Positions 1 through 12,454 of a stretch of DNA of 64,000 nt are shown in pieces. The DNA is from Macropodus opercularis (lineage: Eukaryota > Chordata > Actinopteri > Anabantiformes > Osphronemidae). The notes under the pieces are model-generated. The model did no database searches. It was not told where the DNA came from and was given only the letters and a program-made list of their open reading frames with translations. How positions within the stretch are numbered: position 1 is the stretch's first letter; each line of letters opens with the position of its first letter. The stretch covers positions 11,400,501-11,464,500 of the forward strand of contig CM061100.1 in NCBI GenBank assembly GCA_030770545.1, written 5' to 3'. Both the position numbers and the translations under genes were made by a program.

Positions 1-3000
1 AACAGCTTAAAGGATCAGTTCTCTCAGTTTTCAACTGTATACAGTTTTCTTCTTTCCCTTGTGGTATTTAGCGATGCAGATAGCTTTGGTTTGTTGTGCT
101 GAGATAGTGGCAAATCTAGTAAATGCTTGTTTTTTTGTGTTATGGAATGGTTTTAATCTAAAATTAAGGGTTACACTCCTCCACAGTCCAATGACAAATT
201 AGATTTGCTCCTGTATTCTAATGAGTATTGAGCACTGTAACTTCCTTCTCCACCTATACATCCTCCTTGCTATTATATTGTTGAGGGATTTACTCCCTGA
301 TTGGATAGCATGGAGGAAAGTACAGAAGCTCAACATTTGATATCCACACTGTCTGTGATGTGGTTATTGCACACTCTGTCAGCCTTAAACCAGCGCTTAA
401 GGTTTGGCCCTGCTGACACAGATAGCAGGGCTGGAGGTAGGTACAGCATAAAATCATGAGTGGCTGTCAGCAAATCAGTGTCCTCCTTGAGAGTGTCTGC
501 CCTCAACTGCATATACTGTATGTAACTGTCGTGAGTGTCCTCATATGGATGTACCATAGGCACAAACAGCAGGCAAATGCATGTATGAGGGGCATCACTG
601 AGAAAGGAGAGGGACACACTAAACTGCCCTTAGAACAGCGTGTTTTTAGATCCATGTCAGCAATGATCACATTGATTTCCCTGCACTGCTGAACAAAGAC
701 AGCTCATGCATGCTCTTCTTTCTCACTGAATGCCACTGAGGACCCTCGGGCTAAGATAACAAACAAACACAAATATAACCGCTGTTATAGGGTCTCATGC
801 AAGGAGGACAGAGCGAGTCTGTGAAGACAAGTTCCATTCTGTGTGTATATTATTCAGGACATTATTAATTGTGTTTGGGTACACTGATTGGTTAGACACC
901 GGGATCTCATTCAAAATGAAAATCATACATTTAAAATGACAGCTTAGTTATGTAGGACGCAAAAGACAATATAATATTAAACATATATATATATTACATA
1001 TTAACATATTAAACAGTTTGTGTGACCTCCTCCTTCCTTAGGACTTCCTTAAAACTGAAACTTGAGTGAACTGAGTCCCATGTGTAGCATCATTCTGACT
1101 GCTTGTTTGTACTGTATGTACTGTAATATGTGATCATACACCCCCAGGTGTGCAGTACGGTGCCCTCACATACCTTTCAACTTAAGGATGTAATTTCTGA
1201 TAATGTACACTTCTGATTAACCTAAATCTGTACATAGCACACAACTAAAATTGCACATCTCATATGTAATGCACTGAAGCCACACAAGTTTAAAGGAAGT
1301 AAAATGATTTCATCTCAATTAGCACATTTCTATAATTAGGTAAGGGAATTGATCTTTTTGCATTGTTTTGAGTCAGTAAAAACCTATTGATCTCCATAAA
1401 TTTTAGTCAAAACTAATGACAAGCAAGATTATTAAACAAAGTGGATTATTAAACAGGTAAAATGTAGATGTTTCCTATAGGAGTTGGTAGAGAACAAAAA
1501 ACTATGATGGAGGAAAGGGACGAAATTAAAATATTTGATTTCTGACTAATTTTAGAATTTTTTAGTTTGTTTAGCAGTCTTGACTTTTTCTCAGGAATTC
1601 AAATTCTGAGCTATCATGTTATTTCCCTGCCCAGTATTACAAAACAGATCCCTGAGGACCCTACAATGTGTCCTCATGGCCCATCTACTGTATGAGACAA
1701 TTTATGTAGGCAGGATTCACATGGGGTTAAAGTGAAGCATAAAAAGGAGGTGTACCGTGTTGGTCAACAATGCTGTGGTGTGATGGACACTGGTTGGCCA
1801 GAGCCAGGTGAGAGACTGTGTCACTGTTTCATTTACAGTATGACATCACAAAGGGAAAGAATCTTGAATCAATTTGATTCTACAGGATAATATTTAAAAA
1901 AAACAGCTCTAAACTTCTTTGTGTCCAAGCTATAGAAATTGAAAGAAAAAAGAATGACTAATAAGTGAATTTTGCACTAGAGGATTTTTAAAGTTATAAT
2001 TGTGATAAATAGATTAGGCTAGATGTATGACATTTGGCTTTCCTTTTACGATAGATGTTACTTAGAAGTGCACTGTCTAAACATGACTGAAGCCTGGTGT
2101 CACTTTGGGATGAAAAGAAAGTGTTAAAAAAGTTTTGGTGATGATTAAAATTATGATGTACTGTTTAATGACGCTTCAACTGCCTGCTTCTGTTTCCTGA
2201 CTTGAAACAAGCGGCTTCTGTACACTGTACGAATCCCATGCCACGCTTCATCTGATGATCCTGCATGTCCTGCATGGCCAGGACTGTGCGCACGCAGCAC
2301 CTCATCAGGGCTCAGAGTGGCCAAACTGCACTCCTGCTGTCTCAGGCGTGTAAGAAGTGGTGGACGGTCCAGATTAACAGAAAAAAATGGGCACTGATTT
2401 TTTTTTTAGTTACACTAGATGCACTTGTTACACAGACTGACTTTTTCCATTTACTAACATGAGATGTCATCTTTCAACAGGACAACATTTTTGCTATTAT
2501 TTCCTGTTCTGAATTGAGTGATGTTGTGTACCAGTCACTCCTCTGCCAACTTCCATCCATCCTCAACGCCAGCTTGTACCAGCTCACCACCTGATACCAC
2601 GCTATCAGGGGGCTGAGAAAGAAGTGCCTGTTGGCAGGTTGATGGCTGGTACTATTATGCCCTAAAAGAGCCCAGTCATGTGACCTGATGACAAAGAGTA
2701 CTGCGAGGCCAGTGCTGGCCAGGATTTATTTGTCATGCTCTTTGTTTTGTGTTTACTTATTCTATGTTTCCTTCGTTTATTCCTTCCCTCCATCCATAAA
2801 CAATTTGGCATGTGAAATTCACACCACACTGCCCCGCCCACCTAAAGGGCCTCCCCCTCCCTGCTGCTCCTTAGTCATCCTCCACCTATATTTTAATCAG
2901 CCATCTTAGTGCTTTCTTTGTTAGAATTAATATCGTTATTACAAAATTTCGTTTACAAAAACTGCAGAGCTTTCTTTTTTACACTTTATCTCACAGTCAG

Positions 3001-4156
3001 AGTATTGTTTGTTTTGCAGTTTTCAGTAGATGATTATTTATTTCTGCATCTCATACTCCATCCTATTCCCTTGTGTGTGGGGTGAATTTCCATTATACCA
3101 CTTTCAGGTATAATGACATTAAATGGCCTTTAATTACTGACCTTTGTCGCGGTTTCGCACTTTGATATGCATTTAGTGTCTTCTGATATCGTAGTATCTC
3201 ATTTTCATTTATTCCTGCCTGGCTTTGGATGTGAGTGTATGCTTTGCTATTTTTTTCCCAAGATATTCGATCTCTTTTTAGTTACCTTCGCTTTTGCTTA
3301 AGGACTTTTAAAAATCGTAGAATTACGTGGATGGAAATTTATTTTATTTTTTTCTTTTCTCCCCCTATGCAGCCCTCTTCCTCTCTAGAGACTCAGGATG
3401 TAAGAATACCTTAATATGAGTTTTTTTTCACACAACAAGTTATTTTGTATAACCCAGTTATTATGCTGAGAGTAGCTGTGGGGCAGTCTGGTGGTATGAG
3501 GGAGGGTGGGCACCAAATTGGCTCACCATCTTTGAATTTTATGGTTAAAACTGCTTGTTTTGTTTTTGTTTTGTTTTTTACCTATATCTTTATTTATTTG
3601 ATCTGTAACAGAACTGAGATTATAGATATTTGGTTAAGTCACATAATGCATAATGCATGTTTAGTTCATCCATACTGTATTTAAGATGGCTGTGTGAGGA
3701 AGTGTGTTTTCAGGTAATACAATAGTATACAGGAGGAATACAGTACTTTAGAGGGCTTAAGTGTAATTCAGGTACCACACCCACTGACATCTTTACTAGT
3801 CATCGCTCATTCCAATGCATTTCTAGGAGCCGAGTGAATGTGTCAACACATTTCTAAAGGACGACTGTGCCATCTTGTGCAGTCTCAGTGTGATACTGTT
3901 GCATAAAATGCGAATCAATCCCCTCATATCAGAGAAAACAGACTTTACACTTTCACATCTAGCAGGCTTTATTCTTTTCTTTCTCCCTCTTTGCAAGTTT
4001 TACTTTTCCAAATGCTGTAGGACCCTCCCTCTATCTAGACCATATAAAAGAAGTGGGAGGTGGGTGGTTGTGGCGGTGGTGGTGAGAGAAACTAAAACCA
4101 CACTCATCACCTCAGCCAGAGAACACAAATAATGTCTCTACATATATTTATTTTAG
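1..4156. other. Stretch with no assignable gene
   Basis: AT-rich DNA with many short open frames but no frame that shows both splice signals and a recognisable protein. It may be upstream intronic sequence of the plus-strand gene whose exons appear at 4157 and 7546. An open frame near 2265-2462 has no matching splice sites that I can see and is not claimed. Confidence 0.4.
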
Positions 4157-4267
4157 GATAGGAAAAGTGGTAGAGCAGAGCCCGACCCCAAAAAGAAAGC
4201 CTCTTTTAGGTCCATCAGTACCACCCTGGCCTCCAGCATCAAGAGACGTAGGTCCTCCAAAGACACG
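4157..4267 (+). CDS. Internal exon of the unrecognised STVV-tailed gene
   Basis: 111 bases, open in one frame only as a basic Ser/Lys/Arg-rich peptide. Consensus-like splice sites stand at both ends (ttttag at 4151-4156, GTAAGG from 4268). Length is a multiple of three, so it could be alternatively spliced without changing frame. Confidence 0.5.
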
Positions 4268-4790
4268 GTAAGGAGATGAAGAAGAAACATCTTCCCTTGT
4301 TTATTTTTCCCTCTATTTCCTCTTCTTCTGCTCTTCGTCTTCTGTCTCTAATTAAGCACCTCTCCTTTTTCTTTCTCTGTCCTCTCTGCCTACATCCCCA
4401 TATCCAACTGCGAGAAAGTCCCATGTTCCACTCACCCATTTCCACATGGCTCCGCTGCCTCTGCCACATGTCTGTTCGTTCACCATCAAAAAGCCATCAG
4501 CATTTAGCATCTGTAGCTCCTCTACAGGGCAGAGGGCATCAGTGGAAGGAACTCACATCAGGACAGAAACAGGAACTAGGGCTTTGAATTTGGGGAGAAT
4601 CAATGACTTTTTCTAAGGATTAGAGATTGCATAAGAGGCTTCTGGAGGAGGGGGGCAACAAAAGCAAACAGTCTGCCAGTGGTGTTTTGTCTTGGGCTGC
4701 TCTTCCTCCCTGCCTCTGGTTTGGACGTGAATTCTGGTGATTATGTCTTATTTGGTGGCACTGTGCTGGTTGTGTGTATTGCTTTTGAGC

Positions 4791-4840
<50 letters not shown>

Positions 4841-7614
4841 CTATTGCGTTGGTGTCCTGTCTTTTGGACTGCTTGATCCTTTATATCTCCATCTTTCTTT
4901 GCATCAATCCCGCTCACACTTCCTCCGTTTGGGTTGGTTTGCTTTCGGTTTGAAAAGCATGTGCTGGTGTTCTGTCATTTTTCCTTAATTCATTTCCAAG
5001 GTAGTCGTGGTGGCCAGTCTGCCTGAGAAGATAACTAATGTGTTGTCTTACTTATCAACACATCTGTTTCAGGATTACACTCATGGATTTCTATAAATCA
5101 ATTTACTTTTTGCTTTGTCATATTTTATTTGTCATAATTCCTGTTTATTTTTCAGTGTCCTTGTGGTCTGAACTGTGAATGCCTCTTACGGGGTATATTT
5201 TCAGGTGGTGAAGAAAGTCTTCTGTAGATGAATTACTGTTTTATGGGCTATAAACTCTGTGAAGCCTAAGACTCTCACTGTGTTACAAAACAAAGATAAG
5301 TATAAGCTACTCCCTTTTTTTCTAAGTCATAATTTCCTCCACCTCTGTATTTTTGCTGGACTCCCTTGTTGCAGCACAATGAGAGTGTCAGGTTGCTTCC
5401 ATTCCTTCACAGTTCAGTTGTAAAGCCCTGCTCGTTGCAGTTGGGAGATTGTACTCTACAAGCGTGGAGTGCTCTGACAAACCAGTGACCCGCAGTCATT
5501 TGTTCCCAGCTGCACTGCCAGATGTAGCTGGTCGCTGACCAAATCTGGCATGAGTCTCTAAAAAACTAAAGAGAAACCAGCAATAAACCCAGGAGGTAGC
5601 ACAGTACTAACATTGTCTCTTGAATGTGTTTCTCAGGAGAGATGTAGCCTAAACTAATAGGTTTTCCCAAAATGAAAAGTTTCTCTGTGTTTTTATTTGA
5701 TTCATTCTCCTTTTCTTATGTTTACTGTCTTTTTAAAAAATGTTTCATAAATAATTCTGCATTGAACCAAACTATTTTTACTCTCCCTGGAGATTTGGTG
5801 TGGTTTGAAAAGAAACAGAGTTGAATCATCAATGTTAGTTTACATAAGGGTTTGAATAACGGTTCAGGAGCCTTAGGAGCCCAAAATAGGAAAACAAGGT
5901 AAAACAAAACAGTATGTAGTCTAATCGAAATTGATGCTCCTGTTGAAAGATTTGCCATCTTCAGTCTTTGACCATTATTTTGATTTTATATAAATGTTCT
6001 TATTTTATATTAATGGATATCAGTGGACTTGAGTGTCAGTGTCCCTCACCCACATGCCACACTGCTCCTCTCTCCCTCTGCAAGCATGCCAATTATTATA
6101 AATGTCATAGATATAGTAACAGTAGAAGGCATAGGATCAGTCCTTATAGAATGTTAAGAACAATCACCATAGATGTATTAATGAAGTTGATTTCTAAGCT
6201 TTAACTGTGGTTGTCAAGTGTCCCTTTTTCGCTGGTCCACTTGACCCCAGTAGGGTGTGCTGTTAGCAGGCCTTCAAGGTACAAGACATGAGGAGACCCA
6301 AATGGGGGCTGTAAGCCATATGATGATGCAACTTGCGGTCTAAGGATGAGAAACATCCACTCCGATGCCAATTAATTCAGCCTGTTTAACCTTTCACTAT
6401 TCGGTCTGGATGTTACTCTGCCTGTCAGCATGTCAGCTGCATCATAAAAGCTTCTGAAGATCATTTGCTTGAATGTACTGGCTCTATTAGCTTCAAATGG
6501 GAGGCTCTTAAATCTTAAGCTCTTGCTCCACTGAAAAAGAAAGTACACACTAGGTGGGTTCTGCAATTCATTAATGTACAATAGTAATTCATAAATCACA
6601 CAATATATTTAGTTTTGCCCATTGTTATTAAACAGGTTTTTCCATCATGCTAAGTCAGGATCATGACTGACATCTTGGAAATCCCTTTGATTATGTAGAA
6701 CACAATGTTCAAGCAGTTATTACTCCGCCCAGTTTCACTGTCTTCCAAAACACAAAACAAAACCACAAAAAACAGTAAAAAAAAACAAAAGATTTTGTAA
6801 GTAATTAAATGTGTACTTACTCATTGTTTATTTGGATTTCTATATTTTGCTAATTAGCAAAAAATAACACTCCTCATTGTACAGACATAGAGATTACTAC
6901 TGGTAGACAAAGAGTGAAAAGACTCAGCTAAAAGCAAAATCACTGTTGCCATAGAAACTAAGCACCTGCATGAATTCAGAATCTAGTTTCCTCCTTTTAG
7001 CACAGCAGACTAGCCTTTTCTCTGCTTTTAAAGAAGCACAGTGAAGTAGGGACTGAACATAAGAGTCTGATACAACAGCATTTTGAAATCGGCCTAAAAT
7101 TTCTTCTTCCAAGCTGCTAAAAAAAGAGGAGCTGCCTGCATGCATACAAATGAGTGTGGGAAGATAAATGAGCTCTCTGTTTTTTTTCCCATGTGAGAAC
7201 AATATCATCCCAGTCATGTTGTAAGGCTCAAAATTATATAAATAATGCCGGATTCAAATTTGCTGTTGTCTCACGTCTGCTCCCCACTCACCCACCTCAG
7301 GCACGACTACACTGCTATGAGGAAAATACAAACTTCATAGAGGATAGCAATAAAATGGAAGTCTGCCTGAGAGGGGTTAGAAAACTCTTCTGCTTCTATA
7401 TTTCTGCAGAAATGAAGCAAAGATGTTATAGACATTAAAATCAATGCCTAGATATGCTAACACTGCAAAAACCCAAACACAGCTTTGTCTAGAGATGACA
7501 CTCTGTTATGTCCCCCCCCCCTTTGATTTTTGTTTGCTTCTGCAGCAGTACCCACCCACTGACATCACGGGCCAACTCAACTTGTCTGATCCGTCAGTCA
7601 GCACTGTCGTTTGA
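4157..7614 (+). CDS. 3' end of an unrecognised gene with a PDZ-ligand-like C-terminus (two exons)
   Basis: Two exons can be read and join in phase 0. Exon 4157-4267 (37 codons) follows a good acceptor (tttattttag) and ends at GTAAGG. It encodes a basic, serine-rich segment with KKK and KRRRSSKD clusters, like a phosphorylatable cytoplasmic linker. Exon 7546-7614 (22 codons plus TGA) follows a polypyrimidine tract and tgcag, and ends in the residues SVSTVV. The last three residues fit a class I PDZ ligand (T-V-V). Intron 4268-7545 separates them. Upstream exons must lie left of 4157 or outside the window. The gene is not recognised; a signalling scaffold, exchange factor or channel tail would fit, but that is inference. 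It lies 4.7 kb upstream of entpd2 on the same strand. Further exons between the two could have been missed. Confidence 0.5.
4797..4838. repeat. (GT)n microsatellite
   Basis: Uninterrupted GT dinucleotide run of about 21 units, inside the intron between the two exons of the unrecognised left-hand gene. Confidence 0.95.
7546..7614 (+). CDS. Terminal exon of the unrecognised gene, ending STVV
   Basis: The acceptor is a C-run and T-rich tract followed by tgcag at 7541-7545; a second AG three bases on (cag) would drop one Gln. The 22 codons contain an acidic/polar segment (DITGQLNLSDPS) and stop with TGA at 7612-7614. The T-V-V end is consistent with a class I PDZ-binding motif. Confidence 0.5.
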   Translation, partial: QYPPTDITGQLNLSDPSVSTVV

Positions 7615-10477
7615 AAAGGAGCGAGGAGACTCTGACATTCGCTCCCCAAGGAGAGAGAGAATGAGCCGAGGATAGGACAGGAGGAAGAGGAGGAAGAGGG
7701 AGGGTGGGAGAAGCACTCTCCTTGTTCCCTTTGCCGTCCAAGCTGAGAGCTTTCACTTCACCACCTGCCAACGGAGCTTTTGAGGAACACTGAACATGCA
7801 CCTTTTTTAAAGTCAGGATTACCTGGCGTTAGATGTTTGTAGAGTCCCTGAGCATGCACAGAAGAACCCATCTGACACACATATACAACATTTTCCTTCT
7901 GTATGTTCATAGCTAACTCATTTAATCTTTTTGTCCTTTTTACTCACATACATATACTAAATATTTGCTGTTTTCCAAGTTTCTGATTATCTGTATAGCA
8001 TTTAGCAAGCCAGGTTAAGTTTGGTTCAGTTTGTGGACAATCCAGTAATTTACATATCTTGCAAATTAGGTCTTATATGCCATAGTAATACCTAGTATTT
8101 CTTATCATCATATATTGCAATACAATAAGTACAGTACTGTAAGTAATCTTCAATGGATATCAAGTATTTTTAATAGGAACTACCTGTGTTTTTAGCTACA
8201 CTTTAAAGGTTTTTAGATGGTGTTTCTTTCACTGGAAAGCACCAATAATGGCACTAACATTAGGGACATGATTAATCGTGTCTACAAGTATAGATAATGA
8301 ACGCATGTGTGTGCTTGTTTATGTATCTGAATGATGACTACTGTTATTTTGAAGGCTACATATATTCTCTAGCTGTTAAAATTTTATATGCCCCCTTTAT
8401 TTTATACTAATCTGCCAATCTGCATGTTTTTATTTCAAGTAATAACTTGCTTTTCTTAAGGAAAATCCATTTAGCTTTCCTACTCTTCATAGCAAGAGAA
8501 GAAAGGGTCAATATGTGGTTTTAGAGATTTATTTCTAATCTGACAAAACAGTAAAGTAAGGCTGTTGTTTTTATGTCTAAAAAATGTTTAAGACACTCAG
8601 CCATAAGCTATGTTGCGTTTGGGGGACTTCCTTTTTCTTCCTCTCTCCTACTGCAGTAGTTTTTCTCACTTCCAGTCTCCAAGGGGTTGCATCAAAGGGC
8701 CAGGTTTTTCACCCAACCAGTACTCGGCCTTTCATGCAAAACATCCTCCCTACACAGCTCTGGAGAACTTTTTACATGAAGGAACTCGAGTGAATTGAAA
8801 GATTTGCTGAGCTTGCAAGCTTGTGTGCAGGTTTTGGTTAGATGCAAAAACAGGCCGTTTCCCATTTTCTGGAGCTGAGAAACCACTATTGTTTGTTCAA
8901 AGACTATCACATCCCTTTTGCTGTCTGGCACTGCATAGCACTTTATGCTGAGGGGTTCCCAAACCATGAAACAAGAACAAAACCATTATATCATCAATCC
9001 GACATATTAACTTCCCCATGTAATATAAATATCTGTCTTGCTTTGTTAGATAAAAAGCATTTACAACCACACAAAGTGCTAAAACACAATTTGTTTGCTA
9101 AAGTTGAACCAAGAGTTTGCTTCTGATCCTGTTCTCATTCAGGCCTATGCATGCTATGTGTTATTATAAGTGCTTTATATAATCTTTTTTTTTGGATGCA
9201 AGTGTTTTTGCTGTGTACAGTTAGCTCAGATGAACTGAATGAAATGTAAATACAGTCTGGTTCAGAGTTCAGAGGATGAGGAGTTTGTACTGTGCTTAAA
9301 TTTCAACTGCAGATGAGAATGTCTTTTAGTTACACATCCACACAACAGTTCAGTTGTGATACACATGCACGCACACATACACCCAAATCCACTTACAGTA
9401 CATACACACATAAGCGCGTGCACACACAATACCTGGTAAAGGAGGAACCACTTGTTTTTCATACCTTTTCCAGTAAAGATCTGAAATAGAATTATCTGGT
9501 TTCTACAAATGTAAATAAATATACTTACATTGCCAAGTCTACTCAATGTGATGGTTTAATTATATTAGCTATAGCTAACTACATGTTTTAATTGTAAAAT
9601 AGTGTTAAGGTCTAGGAGTCAAGAGAATGTTTGGAGTTTTTACAAATTTCTCATTGACTAATGGATTATTTTTATTCATGAACAAATGAATCAACAATAA
9701 GGAAGAGGAAATAGAGCAAAACAAACACATCAAAGCAGGCAAGATGATCAATAAAGGAGTTGTTCAACATCCAAGTGCTTTACAGTAGCATAATACATCT
9801 TGATACTATTTCAGCTTTGTTTCATATTCATACCAAAGCACTAATGGAAAGGCAGCGCTGCCCACATATTGTAGACGAGGGCAGCTCCAGTGACAGTCTA
9901 ATACTGGCAGAGCATTCTTTTAACATGATTATGTGCACGGCAGCCTCACAGTGAGCTTGCATGGGAAGCTTCTTGCCTTTTATTTCAGAAAATAACAAAG
10001 GGAACATCAAAGCAGTGAAAAACAAAAGCTCTGACATTCTTTATGACTGATAAGTTCCCCTTGCCCCTTTTAGCTATGGTTGTTACTGCACGCCAGCTTT
10101 TAAAGTAAGCTTAAAGTCTCGCTTTAACCTACCTCTGATCCACAATGTACACTTTGGCCTATGTGAGCTCTTATTACCTCACACATGGCCTAGTTACACA
10201 ATGTACACCTTGCCGTTAAAATAAAACCTGTTTCTGCCAGTCCAGTTTTTGAATTGGTGAAGTCATGTGAGATTACAGATTCATCCATTAACAGAGATAT
10301 TTGTGGAGATTCTGGTTCAGCTTGTTTGAGCCACTCTTTAAGGACTAAAACTACCAATTACTGAAGAGGCCAAAGCTATAGGTACTACCCAATTCCAACA
10401 TTTGTTTGTCACAGGCCAAGCTCACAACTTTGTGGGTTATAATATACTGCAAAATAACACAAATGTAATTTTCCAAA

Positions 10478-10625
10478 GCAGGGTCCAATCAGGACAGGTT
10501 GCCACCCCATCACTCACACCGGCTAATCTGACTACATGTCTTTGGAGTGTGGGAGGAAGCCAGTGTGCCTGTAGAGAACAAGCTCTTCTTGTTATGAGGC
10601 AATAGTGCTAACCACTACACCAGGT
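10478..10625 (-). repeat. Dispersed fish repeat fragment (L2/SINE tail type)
   Basis: Contains the block 'catgtctttggagtgtggga' followed by 'gaggcaatagtgctaacca', a pair seen in the 3' regions of very common fish retroposons. Assignment to a family is from memory of this motif pair only. Confidence 0.5.
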
Positions 10626-12229
10626 TTGTGTTTGAAGAGTTCTTAAATTATATAAACTAGACCAAAATTATGGCTTGTTCGACGTTGAGTTCGTAGTTGT
10701 TGACAGATGAATAGTTTTATCTTGTTGTTTAAATGGCGCATCACAAGAGATATAAAGGTGAATAATGTGACTATACTAGATACCTAAGTACAACATAACC
10801 CCAACAGCAGTCACTGTCACAGCCGCTTCAATCTTTGATTAAATCACAAGTGCCAGTGCATCAATAATCTAATCATGACTGTCACTGTTAATTAATGACA
10901 TACCTCTGAGAAACAGGATATTGTCAGGTGAAACATTTGTTCAGACTCATTTGACCTTTTGTCCTGATCACAGCAGACAGTCTGTCAAAGTCTGTCAGAC
11001 AGAGTAAAGCTTTTCTGAGTGATGATTGCAACCACACTTCAAGCACTGGTCTGAATCATCCTACAGAAGGACAGTTTCAGAACTTAAATTGCATAATTCT
11101 GGTTTCAATAGTATCATAATTTAACCAAAACATGCAATGTTTCAATGGGCAGTGTCGACTGGAAATATTAGGTGATCAGTACCAGGACTAAGACCTTGAG
11201 GACATGCTAAAACAACAACAGGCAGATCTTTATACAGGATCTTCAAACAGCAGAGGACAACTTGGCATTATAACAATGGCCAACCAGCCTTAAATGTGGA
11301 TTTGAGTTGTATAATCAATCAACAGTCATCTCTGGTTCAACAAACAGTTATTGTGCTTTCAAAGTGTCTCTCCTTTAATTATTTTATAGTACACATCTTA
11401 ACTCTTGTGTTGACGTGTGCATCTCATGATGCAGTGGGAAAACATATCAAATGTTTACCTGATGTCTCTTGTGAGTAAATGACCTCTCTTCCAGATAATA
11501 TACAAACTCCAGTTGGAAATGTAAAATATTTTTGTAATGTCTATGATATTATGAGGGAACCAGCATACAAACAAATGAACTAGCTGACATTAGAACAGCT
11601 CAAGTGCAACATTTAGAAGCTCCTTCAAAATAACTCATTATATATTCTGCTAAATTTAGACACTGTCAGAACAAGAATTCTGCAAAAATAGAATCTAAAA
11701 AAAGTACCATCCTCTAGAGAAAACTTAATGTGCTTTATTAGAACAGGGTGCAATTTGCAAGCCAGGTTTCAAGCTGCACCCATTCACATGCAAATAGCAC
11801 ACTGGAGGAAAACAAGCTCTCTCTGAGCTTTCTTGGTCGAACAGTCTACAACATGGACCTGTGCCAGTTTGGTCCATCCCTGATGTTCTAAACAGTTCCA
11901 TTATTAGGAATCATCTGTTTGTTTCTCCCTATTAAACCAACTAGGTAATAGTAGACAGAAACTATGCTGTGGCTCCACCCCAGCTAAATGCTGGCTTTGA
12001 TGAGCAGCAGGTTTCTCCTCTCACCAGCTCCGGTTATTAGAAAACATTTCTCCCTCCATGGCTCTAGTTTCCTTGGAGCCGCTTTTATTCACTGGTCGGG
12101 GAGACGGTCGCAGGCTCATGGGAAGAAAAAAGGCTTAACATAAATTCAGGCCAGACTTTGCTATCTCAAGTGAAATGTAAAGCAGGAGGCAGGCAGCAGG
12201 TGAAGCGTGAACACACACACACACAGACG

Positions 12230-12337
12230 GGCTGCGTTAACGCTGAGCCAGCGCTAGCACATCAGCCATTTCGTCAACTTGGCCGCTAAGAAGTAAACGC
12301 TCAGATTTCCAATAGGTGCGCGTCTCGGTTACACTTC
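12230..12337 (+). promoter_or_regulatory. entpd2: Presumed proximal promoter / 5' UTR of entpd2
   Basis: GC content and CpG frequency rise here compared with the AT-rich surroundings and continue into exon 1. A CCAAT-like string occurs at about 12308-12312. No TATA box is evident. The start ATG at 12338-12340 has G at +4 but T at -3, so its context is only moderate. Confidence 0.3.
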
Positions 12338-12454
12338 ATGGCTCAGCGCTTCGCTCATCCCGTCGTTCCCGTCGCGTTGCTGGTGTTCGGACTTGTTGCA
12401 ATCCTGCTTCTGACCATCCCCATTGAAGACGTCCAGGAGCCTCCGGGGTTCATG
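12338..12454 (+). CDS. entpd2: entpd2 exon 1
   Basis: Residues 1-39: a short cytoplasmic N-terminus and the first membrane helix (about residues 9-28, VVPVALLVFGLVAILLLTIP). Ends at GTAAGG in phase 0. Confidence 0.85.

Larger units (their letters stand above)
7615..12337. other. Intergenic stretch between the left gene and entpd2
   Basis: The first part is presumably 3' UTR of the gene ending at 7614. The rest is AT-rich with a CA-rich patch near 9360-9430 and one repeat fragment at 10478-10625. No exon is supported. Confidence 0.45.

Noticed and set aside
2265..2462. 65-codon plus-strand frame
   Set aside because: Considered as an upstream exon of the left-hand gene; no convincing acceptor or donor and no motif.
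4276..4587. 103-codon plus-strand open frame
   Set aside because: Starts just after the donor of the exon 4157-4267; low-complexity Ser/Leu/Phe translation of pyrimidine-rich intron.
7598..7801. 67-codon minus-strand frame opposite the STVV exon
   Set aside because: Proline/serine-rich antisense of a purine-rich 3' UTR; no splice or domain support.
8584..9126. Overlapping small frames on both strands
   Set aside because: No splice sites, no recognisable motif, none longer than chance for this base composition.
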